From assembly GCF_018130785.1 (NCBI RefSeq), contig NZ_JAFCJT010000001.1, forward strand, positions 1,116,001 through 1,180,000: a stretch of DNA of 64,000 nucleotides, in the 5' to 3' direction. The position numbers and the translations under genes were made by a program. The notes beneath the pieces were generated by a model that saw only the letters and a program-made list of their open reading frames with translations, was not told where the DNA came from and made no database searches. The first letter of the stretch is position 1; each line of letters begins with the position of its first letter. Positions 1 through 8,218 of this stretch are shown here, piece after piece. The stretch is from Bradyrhizobium liaoningense (GTDB taxonomy: Bacteria; Pseudomonadota; Alphaproteobacteria; Rhizobiales; Xanthobacteraceae).

Positions 1-1
1 G

Positions 2-772
2 GAAGCCGAATTCCAACGGCTTGGCCCGGCTACCGTCGCGGCCTTCCTCGCCGAGCCCGTCGTCGGCGCCACCGCCGGCGCCGTGACCGCGCCGGACGGC
101 TACTTCAAGGCCGTCCGCGACATCTGCGACCGGCACGGCGCGCTGCTCATTCTCGACGAGGTCATGTCCGGCATGGGCCGCACCGGCACAACGCACGCGT
201 GGGAACAGGAAGGCATTGCTCCGGACATCCAGGCGATCGCAAAGGGACTCGGCGGCGGCTACCAGCCGATCGGCGCGATGCTCGCGAGCGGCAAGATCAT
301 CGACACAATCCGCGCCGGATCGGGCGCGTTCCAGCATGGCCACACTTATCTCGCGCATCCCCTCGCCTGCGCGGCCGCGCTCGCGGTGCAGGATGTGATC
401 CGCGAAGACCGCCTGCTCGACCGCGTGAGGGAGCGCGGCAAGCAGCTCGAGCAGCGGCTGACTGAGCGCTTCGGCAATCACCGCCATATCGGCGACATCA
501 GGGGACGCGGACTGTTCTGGGCGATCGAGCTCGTCGCCGATCGCGCCGGCCGCACCTCGTTCGATCCCTCGCTGAAGCTGAACCAGAAGATCAAGGCGGA
601 AGCCTTCGCCAACGGGCTCGGCTGCTATCCCGGTGGAGGTACCGTGGACGGCGTCCGTGGCGACCATGTGCTGCTAGCACCGCCCTATATCGCTTCGACT
701 GACGAGATCGACCAGATCGTCGACAAGCTCGGCACGGCCGTCGACAACGTGTTGCGTAGTGTCAATCACTGA
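2..772 (+). CDS. Class III aminotransferase, 5'-truncated by window edge
   Basis: This is the C-terminal part of a PLP-dependent class III (ornithine/GABA-type) aminotransferase; the reading frame is open from base 2, so the start lies outside the window. Visible family landmarks are the cofactor-binding Asp in LILDEVMSGMGRTG and the PLP lysine in AIAKGLGGGYQPIGAM, followed by the GRGLFWAIEL segment near the C-terminus. The stop is 12 bases before an AapJ-like amino-acid binding protein on the same strand, so the two are probably co-transcribed and the substrate is likely an amino acid or omega-amino acid. The exact substrate cannot be read from the sequence. Confidence 0.88.
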   Translation, partial: EAEFQRLGPATVAAFLAEPVVGATAGAVTAPDGYFKAVRDICDRHGALLILDEVMSGMGRTGTTHAWEQEGIAPDIQAIAKGLGGGYQPIGAMLASGKIIDTIRAGSGAFQHGHTYLAHPLACAAALAVQDVIREDRLLDRVRERGKQLEQRLTERFGNHRHIGDIRGRGLFWAIELVADRAGRTSFDPSLKLNQKIKAEAFANGLGCYPGGGTVDGVRGDHVLLAPPYIASTDEIDQIVDKLGTAVDNVLRSVNH

Positions 773-784
773 GGGGAGAGTATC

Positions 785-1798
785 ATGATGAGGAAAGTGG
801 TTATCGCGGCGAGCGTGCTCGCGGCATCGACGGTTGTCGCGTCGGCGGCGACGCTCGACACGGTGAAGAGCCGCGGCACGCTGGTATGCGGCGTCAGCGC
901 CGGCTTTGCCGGTTTCTCCGCGCCGGACTCGCAGGGCAATTACAAGGGTCTCGACGTCGACTATTGCCGTGCGCTCGCCGCCGGCGTGCTCGGCGATGCC
1001 AGCAAGGTGCGCTATGTCTCGCTGACCGCGCAGAACCGTTTCACGGCGCTTCAGTCCGGTGAAATCGACGTGCTCTACCGCAACTCGACGCAGACGTACT
1101 TGCGCGGCGTCACGCTGGGGCTCCGCCAAGGCCCGATCAACTTCTACGACGGCCAGGGCTTTGTCGTGAAGAAGGACCTCGGCGTGAAGGAGTTGAAGGA
1201 CCTCAAGGGCGCCACGGTCTGCGTCGCGCAGGGCACCACGCATGAGGTCACGCTCGGCGATTACGGCCGTGCCAACGGCATCGACTGGAAGCCGCTGGTG
1301 TTCGACCGTGTCGACACCATGTACCAGACCTTCTTCGGCGGCCGCTGCGATGCCATGACCCAGGATGCCTCCGCGCTCGCCGGCGCGGTCACGACCGCCG
1401 CACCGAATCCGGCCGACTACGTCGTGCTGCCGCAGACCATCAGCAAGGAGCCGCTCGGGCCCTTCACCCGCAACGGCGACGAGGTCTGGAGCGACATCAT
1501 CACCTGGCTGCATTACGGCCTGATCGAGGCCGAAGAGCTTGGCGTCACGCAAGGCAATGTCGACGAGATGGCGAAGTCGCAGACGCCCGCGATCCAGCGG
1601 CTGCTGGGTGCCTCGGGCGACCTCGGCTCGCGGCTCGGTCTCGACAACAAATGGCTCGTGACAGTGATCAAGGCCACCGGCAATTACGGCGAGATCTACG
1701 AGCGCAATGTCGGCAAGGCGAGCCCGCTCAAGCTCGACCGCGGCCTCAACGGCCTCTGGAGCAAGGGCGGCTTGATGTACGCGGTGCCGTTCAAGTAA
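785..1798 (+). CDS. AapJ-like general L-amino acid ABC transporter substrate-binding protein
   Basis: 337-residue periplasmic solute-binding protein of family 3. Residues 1 to about 22 form a Sec signal peptide (MMRK followed by a hydrophobic stretch ending ASA). The mature part begins TLDTVKSRGTLVCGVSAG, the usual AapJ opening, and length and internal motifs (LTAQNRFTALQSGEIDVL, QDASALAG) fit the general L-amino-acid binding protein AapJ. A strong GAGGGGAG ribosome site precedes the paired ATGs. No permease or ATPase genes follow, so it is an orphan binding protein that either uses an Aap permease elsewhere or lost its partners. It sits between an aminotransferase and a racemase-family gene, suggesting amino-acid scavenging. 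Confidence 0.9.
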   Translation: MMRKVVIAASVLAASTVVASAATLDTVKSRGTLVCGVSAGFAGFSAPDSQGNYKGLDVDYCRALAAGVLGDASKVRYVSLTAQNRFTALQSGEIDVLYRNSTQTYLRGVTLGLRQGPINFYDGQGFVVKKDLGVKELKDLKGATVCVAQGTTHEVTLGDYGRANGIDWKPLVFDRVDTMYQTFFGGRCDAMTQDASALAGAVTTAAPNPADYVVLPQTISKEPLGPFTRNGDEVWSDIITWLHYGLIEAEELGVTQGNVDEMAKSQTPAIQRLLGASGDLGSRLGLDNKWLVTVIKATGNYGEIYERNVGKASPLKLDRGLNGLWSKGGLMYAVPFK

Positions 1799-1803
1799 AT
1801 GAC

Positions 1804-1947
1804 TCTCGTGTCCCGGACGCGCTGCAGCGTCCCCGGCGATGCGAAGCATCGTCCGGTGCGTTGCTGCGCAGAGCCGGGACCCAGCGGCCACAATGGGCCC
1901 CGGATGCAGCGCAATACTTCGCATTGCGCTGCATCCGGGGCACGAGA
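1804..1947. repeat. Palindromic intergenic repeat, family A copy 1
   Basis: About 144 bp with inverted ends (TCTCGTGTCCCGG against CCGGGGCACGAGA) and internal GCGCTGCA/TGCAGCGC-type palindromes. Clearly related copies lie at 43522-43660 and 46343-46473. It fills the gap between the amino-acid binding protein and the racemase-family gene. No open frame with coding character is seen. It resembles a REP/MITE-like non-coding element. Confidence 0.8.
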
Positions 1948-1968
1948 CCTACAAGGTACTCACCTTCA

Positions 1969-2619
1969 ATGACCACGCCTCCTCGCATCGCTCTCATCCA
2001 CGCCCTCAAGCACTCCATCGCCCCGATCGAGGCGGCGTTCGCGAAGGCGTGGCCGGAGGCGACCCTGATGAACCTGCTCGATGACAGCCTGTCGGCGGAT
2101 CTCGCGCGCGACGGGGAACTCAATGATGTCATGACCGAACGCTTCCTGGCCCTCGGCGATTATGCAGCAGCAACGGGGGCGAACGGAATCCTGTTCACCT
2201 GCTCGGCCTTCGGCCTCTGCATCGAGGCGGTGGCGCGGGCTCATGCGCCGATGCCGGTACTCAAGCCGAACGAGGCCATGATCGAGCGCGCGGTCACGAT
2301 GGGCAAGCGGATCGGCCTACTCTCGACGTTCCCGCCGACGCTGGTGTCGATGCCGCCGGAATTTCCTGCCTCCGTCCAGGTCGTGCCGAAGCTTGCCGAA
2401 GGCGCGCTGGCAGCGCTCGATCGCGGCGACCGCGCCACGCATGACCGGCTGATTGTGGACGCATCAAGAGACCTGCGCGATTGCGACGTCATTGCGCTGG
2501 CCCAGTTCAGCATCGCAGCAACCGCGCCACTGGTCGCAGAAGCCACCGGCCGTCCGGTCGTGACGACCCCGGACAGCGCGGTCGAGAAGCTCATGAGATT
2601 GCTGAAGGCGAAAGCCTAA
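1969..2619 (+). CDS. Aspartate/glutamate racemase superfamily protein
   Basis: 216 residues when started at the ATG at 1969; longer in-frame starts upstream run through the palindromic repeat and are unlikely. The fold family (Asp/Glu/hydantoin racemase, arylmalonate decarboxylase) uses two cysteines in two-base racemisation. The first is visible as Cys78 in LFTCSAFG. The equivalent second position (DVIALAQFSIA, around residue 175) has no cysteine, so a one-base reaction or another isomerase/decarboxylase activity is possible rather than true racemisation. It follows an amino-acid binding protein and an aminotransferase, consistent with amino-acid metabolism. The substrate is unknown. Confidence 0.8.
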   Translation: MTTPPRIALIHALKHSIAPIEAAFAKAWPEATLMNLLDDSLSADLARDGELNDVMTERFLALGDYAAATGANGILFTCSAFGLCIEAVARAHAPMPVLKPNEAMIERAVTMGKRIGLLSTFPPTLVSMPPEFPASVQVVPKLAEGALAALDRGDRATHDRLIVDASRDLRDCDVIALAQFSIAATAPLVAEATGRPVVTTPDSAVEKLMRLLKAKA

Positions 2620-3263
2620 GCGCCGGTCTTTTTCCGACGCTGCGCGTCCTTGATCGCGACCGCGAGCGCGGCCTTCGTCTCGTTGACAAAATCCTCGACC
2701 AGTTCCTCGCGCGTGGCGTGCGCGGCCTCGCCGGTGAACAGGCCCTGTTCGGCCAGCATCACCACGCCGTGCAGCGCCGCCCAGATCTTCAGGGCTTGCC
2801 GCTCGCGCAAGAAGCCTACGGCTGGCGCTTCCAGCGCCTCGATCACGAGCGCAAACGTCTCGCGCGTGGCTTCGTGCAGCTCACTGCCCTTGTCCGCGCA
2901 TGACACGGTGCGCGAGGCGAACATCAGGCGGTAGATGCCGCTGCGGCGCAGGCCGAAATCGAGCGTTGCTTGCGCCAGGCGCGACAGCTTTGATTGCTTC
3001 GACGGTTTTGCCATCGCTTCACGCAGAATCGCGCTGAGCTGCCGGAACGCCTCCGCCGTCACCGCCACAAGCAGGGCATCGCGATCGGCGAAATGCCGAT
3101 ACGGCGCCGGCTGTGAGACGCCAAGCTGCTTTGCCAGCGCCTTGATACTGATCGCCTCGGCCCCGCCCTGCTCCGCCTCGCGCAGAGCGGCCTTGATCAG
3201 GGCGTCACGGAGATCGCCATGGTGGTAGGTGTTCTCGGGCTTGCGAGCGAGTTGTGAACGCAT
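2616..3263 (-). CDS. TetR/AcrR family transcriptional regulator
   Basis: 215-residue regulator. An N-terminal helix-turn-helix spans about residues 20-62 (SIKALAKQLGVSQPAPYRHF) and the C-terminal half matches the WHG-type ligand domain of TetR proteins. I take the ATG at 3263 because translation upstream of it has no family character. It is divergent from the ferredoxin-P450 operon, and a 17-bp inverted repeat over the operon's likely -35 region (3293-3309) is a plausible operator. The 3' end overlaps the convergent racemase-family gene by 4 bases. The likely role is a ligand-responsive repressor of the P450 operon and of itself; the ligand is not inferable. Confidence 0.88.
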   Translation of the reverse strand: MRSQLARKPENTYHHGDLRDALIKAALREAEQGGAEAISIKALAKQLGVSQPAPYRHFADRDALLVAVTAEAFRQLSAILREAMAKPSKQSKLSRLAQATLDFGLRRSGIYRLMFASRTVSCADKGSELHEATRETFALVIEALEAPAVGFLRERQALKIWAALHGVVMLAEQGLFTGEAAHATREELVEDFVNETKAALAVAIKDAQRRKKTGA

Positions 3264-3290
3264 GTTACGGCGAAGCCTATAAGTTTGCGC

Positions 3291-3320
3291 TTGACAGGGG
3301 AAGCCTGTCGCGAATGTAAT
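3291..3320 (+). promoter_or_regulatory. Candidate sigma-70 promoter for the ferredoxin-P450 operon
   Basis: TTGACA at 3291-3296 and TGTAAT at 3315-3320 with an 18-base spacer, followed by an unusually AT-rich stretch. This is the best -35/-10 pair in the tetR/ferredoxin divergent region. The predicted transcript would have a leader of roughly 90 bases before the ferredoxin start. Confidence 0.5.
3293..3309. promoter_or_regulatory. 17-bp inverted repeat, candidate TetR operator
   Basis: GACAGG-GGAAG-CCTGTC is a perfect 6-5-6 inverted repeat that overlaps the candidate -35 box and spacer. Its size and location fit a TetR-family operator that would block transcription when bound. Assignment to the adjacent regulator is by position only. 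Confidence 0.45.
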
Positions 3321-3416
3321 AGTATATAACTTAAAAAGCGGCAAAGGCCGTAGACAACATCGACAAGAGGAACGCGCCGGCCTGCGGGCTCCGCGCAAAT
3401 GACCGAGGAAGCCGCC

Positions 3417-3626
3417 ATGACAGAGCGACTGAGGGTTCACGTCGACCCCGACAAATGCCAGGGCCACGCGCGCTGCAAGGCGCTGGCGCCGGAGCTGTTC
3501 GAGCTCGACGAATACGGCAACGCCCATGAAGCCGGCGACGGCGTCGTTCCCGAGGGCCTCGAAGACAAGGCCTGGCTTGCCAAATCCAATTGTCCGGAAA
3601 TCGCGATCGATGTGATCGAGGAGTAG
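3417..3626 (+). CDS. P450-associated small ferredoxin ([3Fe-4S]/[4Fe-4S] type)
   Basis: 69-residue electron carrier. Iron-sulfur ligands are visible as C14-x2-H17-x2-C20 (CQGHARC) and C59-P60 (NCP). The CxxHxxC...CP pattern, with His where another cysteine could be, is typical of ferredoxins that donate electrons to bacterial P450s. I choose the ATG at 3417 because GAGGAA sits just upstream; the alternative in-frame ATG at 3399 lacks a ribosome site. A P450 gene follows after 60 bases, so this is presumably its redox partner. No ferredoxin reductase lies nearby, so a reductase from elsewhere would be needed. Confidence 0.9.
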   Translation: MTERLRVHVDPDKCQGHARCKALAPELFELDEYGNAHEAGDGVVPEGLEDKAWLAKSNCPEIAIDVIEE

Positions 3627-3686
3627 TGCGGCCTCTGCCGCCCCCGCGTGCTTTCAGCGAACACGAGCCCTGAGGGATTTCCTGCC

Positions 3687-4907
3687 ATGTCCGACGTCAG
3701 CCAGCCCGCCGCCCATCCGCCTGTCACCGACTGGGTCAACGATTTCGACCACACCGACCCGCAATGGACGGACGATCCCTTCCCGATCTGGGAGGAACTG
3801 CGCGCCGCGAGCCCGGTGGTGCACACCGAACGTTTTCTCGGCTGCTACATGCCGACGACCTATGAGGCGGTGCGCGAGATCGCCAACGACACCGAGCATT
3901 TTTCCTCGCGCCGCATCATCGTCCGCGATGTCCGGCCCGAAGTCGCCCGGAACGCGGCCCCGCCGATCACGTCCGACCCGCCCGTGCACAAGCCGGCCAA
4001 GCAATTGTTGCTGCCGCCGTTCACGCCGGATGCGATGAAGAAGCTGGAACCGCGGATGCGTGCGATCTGCAACGAGCTGATCGACGGGTTCATCGCCGAT
4101 GGCAAGGTCGACGCCGCAGCGCGCTACAGCAAATACATCCCGGTTCAGGCCATCGCCCACATGCTCGGCATACCCGAGAGCGACAGCGATCTGTTCATCA
4201 ACTGGATCCACATGATCCTGGAGCTCGGCATCAAGGACGAAAGCAAGCTGCTCGAGGCCGTGCAGGAGATGAGCGCCTATTTCAGGACGCATATCGAGGA
4301 GCGCAGATCGAGGCCGACCGACGACCTGATCTCCTACCTGATGAATGCCAAGGACAAGGAAGGCCAGCCGCTGGAGGAGTCCCACGTGCTGGGTTCGCTG
4401 CGGCTGCTCCTGATTGCCGGCATCGACACCACCTGGAGTGCGATCGGTTCCTCGCTCTGGCATCTCGCCCGGACGCCGGCCGACCGTGAGCGCCTGATCG
4501 CCGAGCCCGGGCTGATCCCGATCGCCGTGGAGGAGCTGCTGCGTGCCTATTCGCCGGTGACCATGGCGCGCGAGGTGGTCAAGGAGACCACGATCTCGGG
4601 CTGTCCGGTCAAGGCGGGCAACATGGTGCTGCTATCCTTCCCGGCCGCCAACCGTGATCCCAAGATGTTTCCGGACGCTGACAAAGTCGTGATCGATCGC
4701 CGCGAGAACCGCCACGCCGCCTTCGGCCTCGGCATTCACCGCTGCGTGGGTTCCAACCTTGCGCGCATGGAGATGCAGGTTGCGCTGGAGGAATGGCTGA
4801 AGCGGATCCCGGACTTCGCCCTTGATCCGGCAGGCACGGTGACCTGGTCGCAGGGCACCGTGAGAGGCCCCCGCCAGTTGCCATTTCTGCTTGGAAAGGC
4901 GATGTAG
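3687..4907 (+). CDS. Cytochrome P450
   Basis: 406-residue soluble P450 with all key motifs: I-helix AGIDTT at about 244-249 (oxygen activation), EELLR (the ExxR) near 282, and heme loop FGLGIHRCVG with the thiolate ligand Cys353. The start at 3687 is preceded by GAGGG and leaves out 13 residues without P450 character. It lies directly after a P450-type ferredoxin and before a transporter, a molybdopterin enzyme and a hydrolase-OsmC fusion on the same strand, suggesting oxidation of an imported small molecule. The CYP family and substrate cannot be fixed from motifs. Confidence 0.95.
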   Translation: MSDVSQPAAHPPVTDWVNDFDHTDPQWTDDPFPIWEELRAASPVVHTERFLGCYMPTTYEAVREIANDTEHFSSRRIIVRDVRPEVARNAAPPITSDPPVHKPAKQLLLPPFTPDAMKKLEPRMRAICNELIDGFIADGKVDAAARYSKYIPVQAIAHMLGIPESDSDLFINWIHMILELGIKDESKLLEAVQEMSAYFRTHIEERRSRPTDDLISYLMNAKDKEGQPLEESHVLGSLRLLLIAGIDTTWSAIGSSLWHLARTPADRERLIAEPGLIPIAVEELLRAYSPVTMAREVVKETTISGCPVKAGNMVLLSFPAANRDPKMFPDADKVVIDRRENRHAAFGLGIHRCVGSNLARMEMQVALEEWLKRIPDFALDPAGTVTWSQGTVRGPRQLPFLLGKAM

Positions 4908-4940
4908 GCCTCTCCAAACAGCAATACGGAGAAGCCGGAC

Positions 4941-6263
4941 GTGACTGACCAAGCAATCCAACCGGCCTCCGACCACATTGACCTCGCCGACGCCGAGCGG
5001 CGGATCAAGGCGATCTTCATCGGCTCGATCGGCAATCTCGTCGAGTGGTACGACTTTTACGCCTATACGGCGTTCGCGCTCTATTTCGCCCCGGCCTTCT
5101 TCCCCGGCAACGACCCCGTCGTGCAGCAATTGAACGTCGCCGTGGTGTTCGCGGCGACCTTCCTGATGCGCCCCCTGGGCGGCTGGCTGTTCGGCTACAT
5201 CGCCGACCATTTCGGCCGGCGCATCTCGCTGACCTTGTCGGTCGTCTTCATGTGCTTCGGCTCGCTGATCATCGCGCTGACGCCGACCTACGCAACCATC
5301 GGTTTCGCCGCACCGGTGATCCTGGCGCTGGCCCGCGTCATCGAAGGCCTGAGCCTCGGCGGCGAATATGGCGCCAGCGCCACTTACTTGAGCGAAGTCG
5401 CCGATCCCAAGCACCGCGGGTTTTATTCGAGCTTTCAATACGTCACGTTGATCGGTGGCCAGCTCACCGCGATCATCGTGCTGCTGCTCCTGCAAAAGGT
5501 CTTCCTCACCCCCGAGGAGCTGAAGGCCTGGGGCTGGCGCATCCCGTTCGCGATCGGCGCGGCGCTCGCGATCTTTGCCGCCGTGATGCGGCGCAATCTG
5601 CACGAGACTGAGGCGTTCGAGGAAGCCAAGAAGGTGGTGAAGCCGACCGGCTCGATCACCAATCTGCTGCGCTATCCCCGCGAGCTGCTTCTGGTGGTCG
5701 GCCTCACTGCCGGCGGCACTGCGGCGTTCTACACCTTCACCACCTACATGCAGACCTTCGTCAAGCTCTCCGTCGGCCTGACCGAGGATCAGACCACCTT
5801 CGTGATCTTCGGCACGCTGATCTTCGCGACCATCCTGCAGCCGATCTACGGCGCCATCTCGGACAGGATCGGGCGCAAGCCACTGCTGATCTTCTTCGGC
5901 GTCGCCGGCACGCTCGCGACCGTGCCGCTCCTGATGACGCTGAAGGAGACCAAGTCGCCTTTCATGGCCTTCATCTTGATCTGCGCCGCCTGGCTGTTCG
6001 TCGCCGGCTACACCTCGATCAACGCCGTGGTGAAGGCCGAGCTGTTCCCGACCAATGTCCGTGCCCTCGGCGTCGGCCTGCCCTATGCCATCACGGTCTC
6101 GATCTTCGGCGGTACGGCACCGGCGATCGCGCTCTATTTCAAGAGCATCGGGCATGAGGAGTGGTTCTACTACTATCTCGCAGGCGTCATCTGCCTGTCG
6201 CTGATCATCTATTCCACCATGCGCGACACCAAGCACGCCTCTGCGATGCATCGCCACGAGTAG
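4941..6263 (+). CDS. MFS transporter, metabolite:H+ symporter (KgtP/ShiA-like)
   Basis: 440-residue inner-membrane permease with about 12 hydrophobic segments. The cytoplasmic loop GYIADHFGRRISL matches the MFS signature between helices 2 and 3, and GSIGNLVEWYDFYAY is characteristic of the metabolite:H+ symporter (alpha-ketoglutarate, shikimate, proline/betaine) subfamily. The start is a GTG with GGAG upstream, 33 bases after the P450 stop, so it is probably in the same operon. It likely imports an organic acid or zwitterion that the P450 or neighbouring enzymes process. The substrate is unknown. Confidence 0.9.
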   Translation: MTDQAIQPASDHIDLADAERRIKAIFIGSIGNLVEWYDFYAYTAFALYFAPAFFPGNDPVVQQLNVAVVFAATFLMRPLGGWLFGYIADHFGRRISLTLSVVFMCFGSLIIALTPTYATIGFAAPVILALARVIEGLSLGGEYGASATYLSEVADPKHRGFYSSFQYVTLIGGQLTAIIVLLLLQKVFLTPEELKAWGWRIPFAIGAALAIFAAVMRRNLHETEAFEEAKKVVKPTGSITNLLRYPRELLLVVGLTAGGTAAFYTFTTYMQTFVKLSVGLTEDQTTFVIFGTLIFATILQPIYGAISDRIGRKPLLIFFGVAGTLATVPLLMTLKETKSPFMAFILICAAWLFVAGYTSINAVVKAELFPTNVRALGVGLPYAITVSIFGGTAPAIALYFKSIGHEEWFYYYLAGVICLSLIIYSTMRDTKHASAMHRHE

Positions 6264-6281
6264 CTCATCCACGAGTAACCT

Positions 6282-6941
6282 ATGGCCGACGAGACGCCAT
6301 CCGACAGCAAACTGACGCGCACCAAGGAGAAATGGGCGCGCGAAGGCCGCTTCCTCACGGGCCGCGTGACGCGACCGGAGGATCAGCGGCTGCCGCCGGG
6401 CCAGCATCTCACCAAGGACTGGCCGGTGCTCGATCTGGGAGTCGTGCCGCCGGTTTCGCGCGAGCGCTGGCGGCTCGACGTTTACGGTGCGATCGAGAAT
6501 CCCGTGTTCTGGACCTTCGCCGAGTTCGCTGGGCAGAAGCAGGTACAGTTCACCTCCGACATTCACTGCGTGACGACCTGGTCGCGCTACGACAATCAGT
6601 GGGAAGGGCTCGCGACCCGTGAGCTGCTCGCGGCCTGCCGGCCGCGCGAGGATGCCCGCTTCGTCACGCTGCATTCCTATGACGGCTATACCACCAACCT
6701 CGCGCTGGAAGACTTTGCCGCCGAAGACGCGCTGCTCGCCCATAGCTGGTCGGGCCAGCCGCTGACCGAAGAGCACGGCGGCCCGGTGCGGCTGGTCGTG
6801 CCGCATCTGTATTTCTGGAAGAGCGCGAAGTGGCTTCAGGCCATCGAATTCCTGACCGAGGACGCGCCGGGCTTCTGGGAAGTCCGCGGCTATCACAACC
6901 GCGGAGATCCCTGGGCCGAGCAGCGTTATTCAGGCGATTAG
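6282..6941 (+). CDS. Sulfite-oxidase-like molybdopterin-dependent oxidoreductase
   Basis: 219 residues covering only the oxidoreductase molybdopterin-binding domain (SUOX/YedY superfamily). Cys96 in FTSDIHCVTTW is the expected molybdenum ligand, and PHLYFWKSAKW near the C-terminus is a family motif. There is no heme domain, dimerisation domain, signal peptide or Tat motif, so it appears to be a stand-alone cytoplasmic enzyme, unlike YedY/MsrP. It lies 18 bases after the transporter and 26 before the hydrolase-OsmC gene. The physiological substrate of such short proteins is not established to my knowledge. Confidence 0.85.
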   Translation: MADETPSDSKLTRTKEKWAREGRFLTGRVTRPEDQRLPPGQHLTKDWPVLDLGVVPPVSRERWRLDVYGAIENPVFWTFAEFAGQKQVQFTSDIHCVTTWSRYDNQWEGLATRELLAACRPREDARFVTLHSYDGYTTNLALEDFAAEDALLAHSWSGQPLTEEHGGPVRLVVPHLYFWKSAKWLQAIEFLTEDAPGFWEVRGYHNRGDPWAEQRYSGD

Positions 6942-6967
6942 GTTCAAGCAAGGACGGGGAGAAGCCC

Positions 6968-8191
6968 ATGCCGACTGAACGCTTTCAATTTACCGGCGAA
7001 GGCGGCCATCAGCTAGCGGCCGCGCTGGAGCTGCCGGATGGCGAGCCCACGGCCTACGCGCTGTTCGCGCACTGCTTCACCTGCGGCAAGGACACGCTGG
7101 CAGCAAAACGCATCTCGGTCGCGCTCGCCGCCAAGGGCATCGCCGTGCTCCGCTTCGACTTCACCGGGCTCGGCTCCAGTGAGGGCGATTTTGCCAATTC
7201 GACGTTCTCCTCCAACGTCGCTGATCTCGTGCACGCCGCCGATCATCTCCGAAAGGTCCGCAAGGCTCCGTCGATCCTGATCGGCCACAGCCTCGGCGGT
7301 GCCGCGATCCTCGCCGCCGCCGGAAGGATTCCGGAAGCCAAGGCTGTCGCCACCATCGCGGCGCCGTCCGATCCCGCTCACGTCACCGGCCTGTTCCGCG
7401 AGCATCTCGACACCATCCGCGCGCAGGGCGAAGTCGAGGTCTCGCTGGCGGGGCGCCCATTCCGGATCAAGCGCGAATTCCTCGACGACATCGCCGAGCA
7501 CGAACTGATGAAGGACATCACCGGCCTGCACAAGGCCCTGCTGGTGATGCAGTCACCTGTCGACGACACCGTCGGCATCGACAATGCAACCAAGATCTTC
7601 GTTTCGGCAAAACACCCCAAGAGCTTCGTCTCGCTTGATCATGCCGATCATCTGCTGACCAAGCCGGCCGACGCGCTCTACGCAGCGGACGTGATCGTCG
7701 CCTGGGCGAGCCGCTACATCGACGCGGCAAGGCCTGCGAAGGCCACGGACGTTGAGGCGGAGCCGCGCAGGGTCGTGGTGCAGGAGACCCGCAAGAGCAA
7801 ATTCAACCAGCTCATCACCGTCGGCCCGCATCATCTGGTGGCGGACGAGCCGATTGCGGCCGGCGGCGAGGATGCCGGCCCCGGCCCCTATGACTTCCTG
7901 CTGGCCGGCCTCGGTGCCTGCACCTCCATGACCATGCGCCTCTATGCCGATCGCAAATCGCTGCCGCTCGACCGCGTCACGGTCACGCTGAAGCACTCCA
8001 AGATCTATGCCAAGGACTGCGCGGAGTGCGAGACGCGCGATGGCATGCTCGACCAGATCGAGCGCGACATCGCGATCGACGGCGCGCTCGATGCGGAGCA
8101 GCGCAAGAAGCTGATGGAGATCGCCGACAAGTGTCCGGTACACCGGACGCTGACCTCGGAGATTCGCATCGTAACCAAGGCCGTATCGTGA
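6968..8191 (+). CDS. Bifunctional alpha/beta-hydrolase-OsmC fusion protein
   Basis: 407-residue fusion. Residues 1 to about 250 form an alpha/beta hydrolase with the nucleophile elbow GHSLGG (Ser108). Residues from about 260 form an OsmC-like domain with the two redox cysteines, Cys318 in GLGACTSM and Cys389 in KCPVHRT, as in OsmC/Ohr thiol peroxidases. The start at 6968 is supported by GGGGAG upstream. The pairing suggests hydrolysis plus reduction of an organic hydroperoxide or ester, which would suit a P450 operon producing reactive oxygenated products. It is the last gene of the five-gene run; co-regulation is inferred from spacing. Confidence 0.9.
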   Translation: MPTERFQFTGEGGHQLAAALELPDGEPTAYALFAHCFTCGKDTLAAKRISVALAAKGIAVLRFDFTGLGSSEGDFANSTFSSNVADLVHAADHLRKVRKAPSILIGHSLGGAAILAAAGRIPEAKAVATIAAPSDPAHVTGLFREHLDTIRAQGEVEVSLAGRPFRIKREFLDDIAEHELMKDITGLHKALLVMQSPVDDTVGIDNATKIFVSAKHPKSFVSLDHADHLLTKPADALYAADVIVAWASRYIDAARPAKATDVEAEPRRVVVQETRKSKFNQLITVGPHHLVADEPIAAGGEDAGPGPYDFLLAGLGACTSMTMRLYADRKSLPLDRVTVTLKHSKIYAKDCAECETRDGMLDQIERDIAIDGALDAEQRKKLMEIADKCPVHRTLTSEIRIVTKAVS

Positions 8192-8218
8192 GCAAGGCCG
8201 TGGACTAGCGCGCCTGCA

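Noticed and set aside
4632..6896. 754-codon open frame on the minus strand over the P450, transporter and Mo-enzyme genes
   Set aside because: Antisense shadow of three well-supported genes; composition is Arg/Gly/Asp/Ala-rich with no domain, a common artefact of GC-rich third positions.
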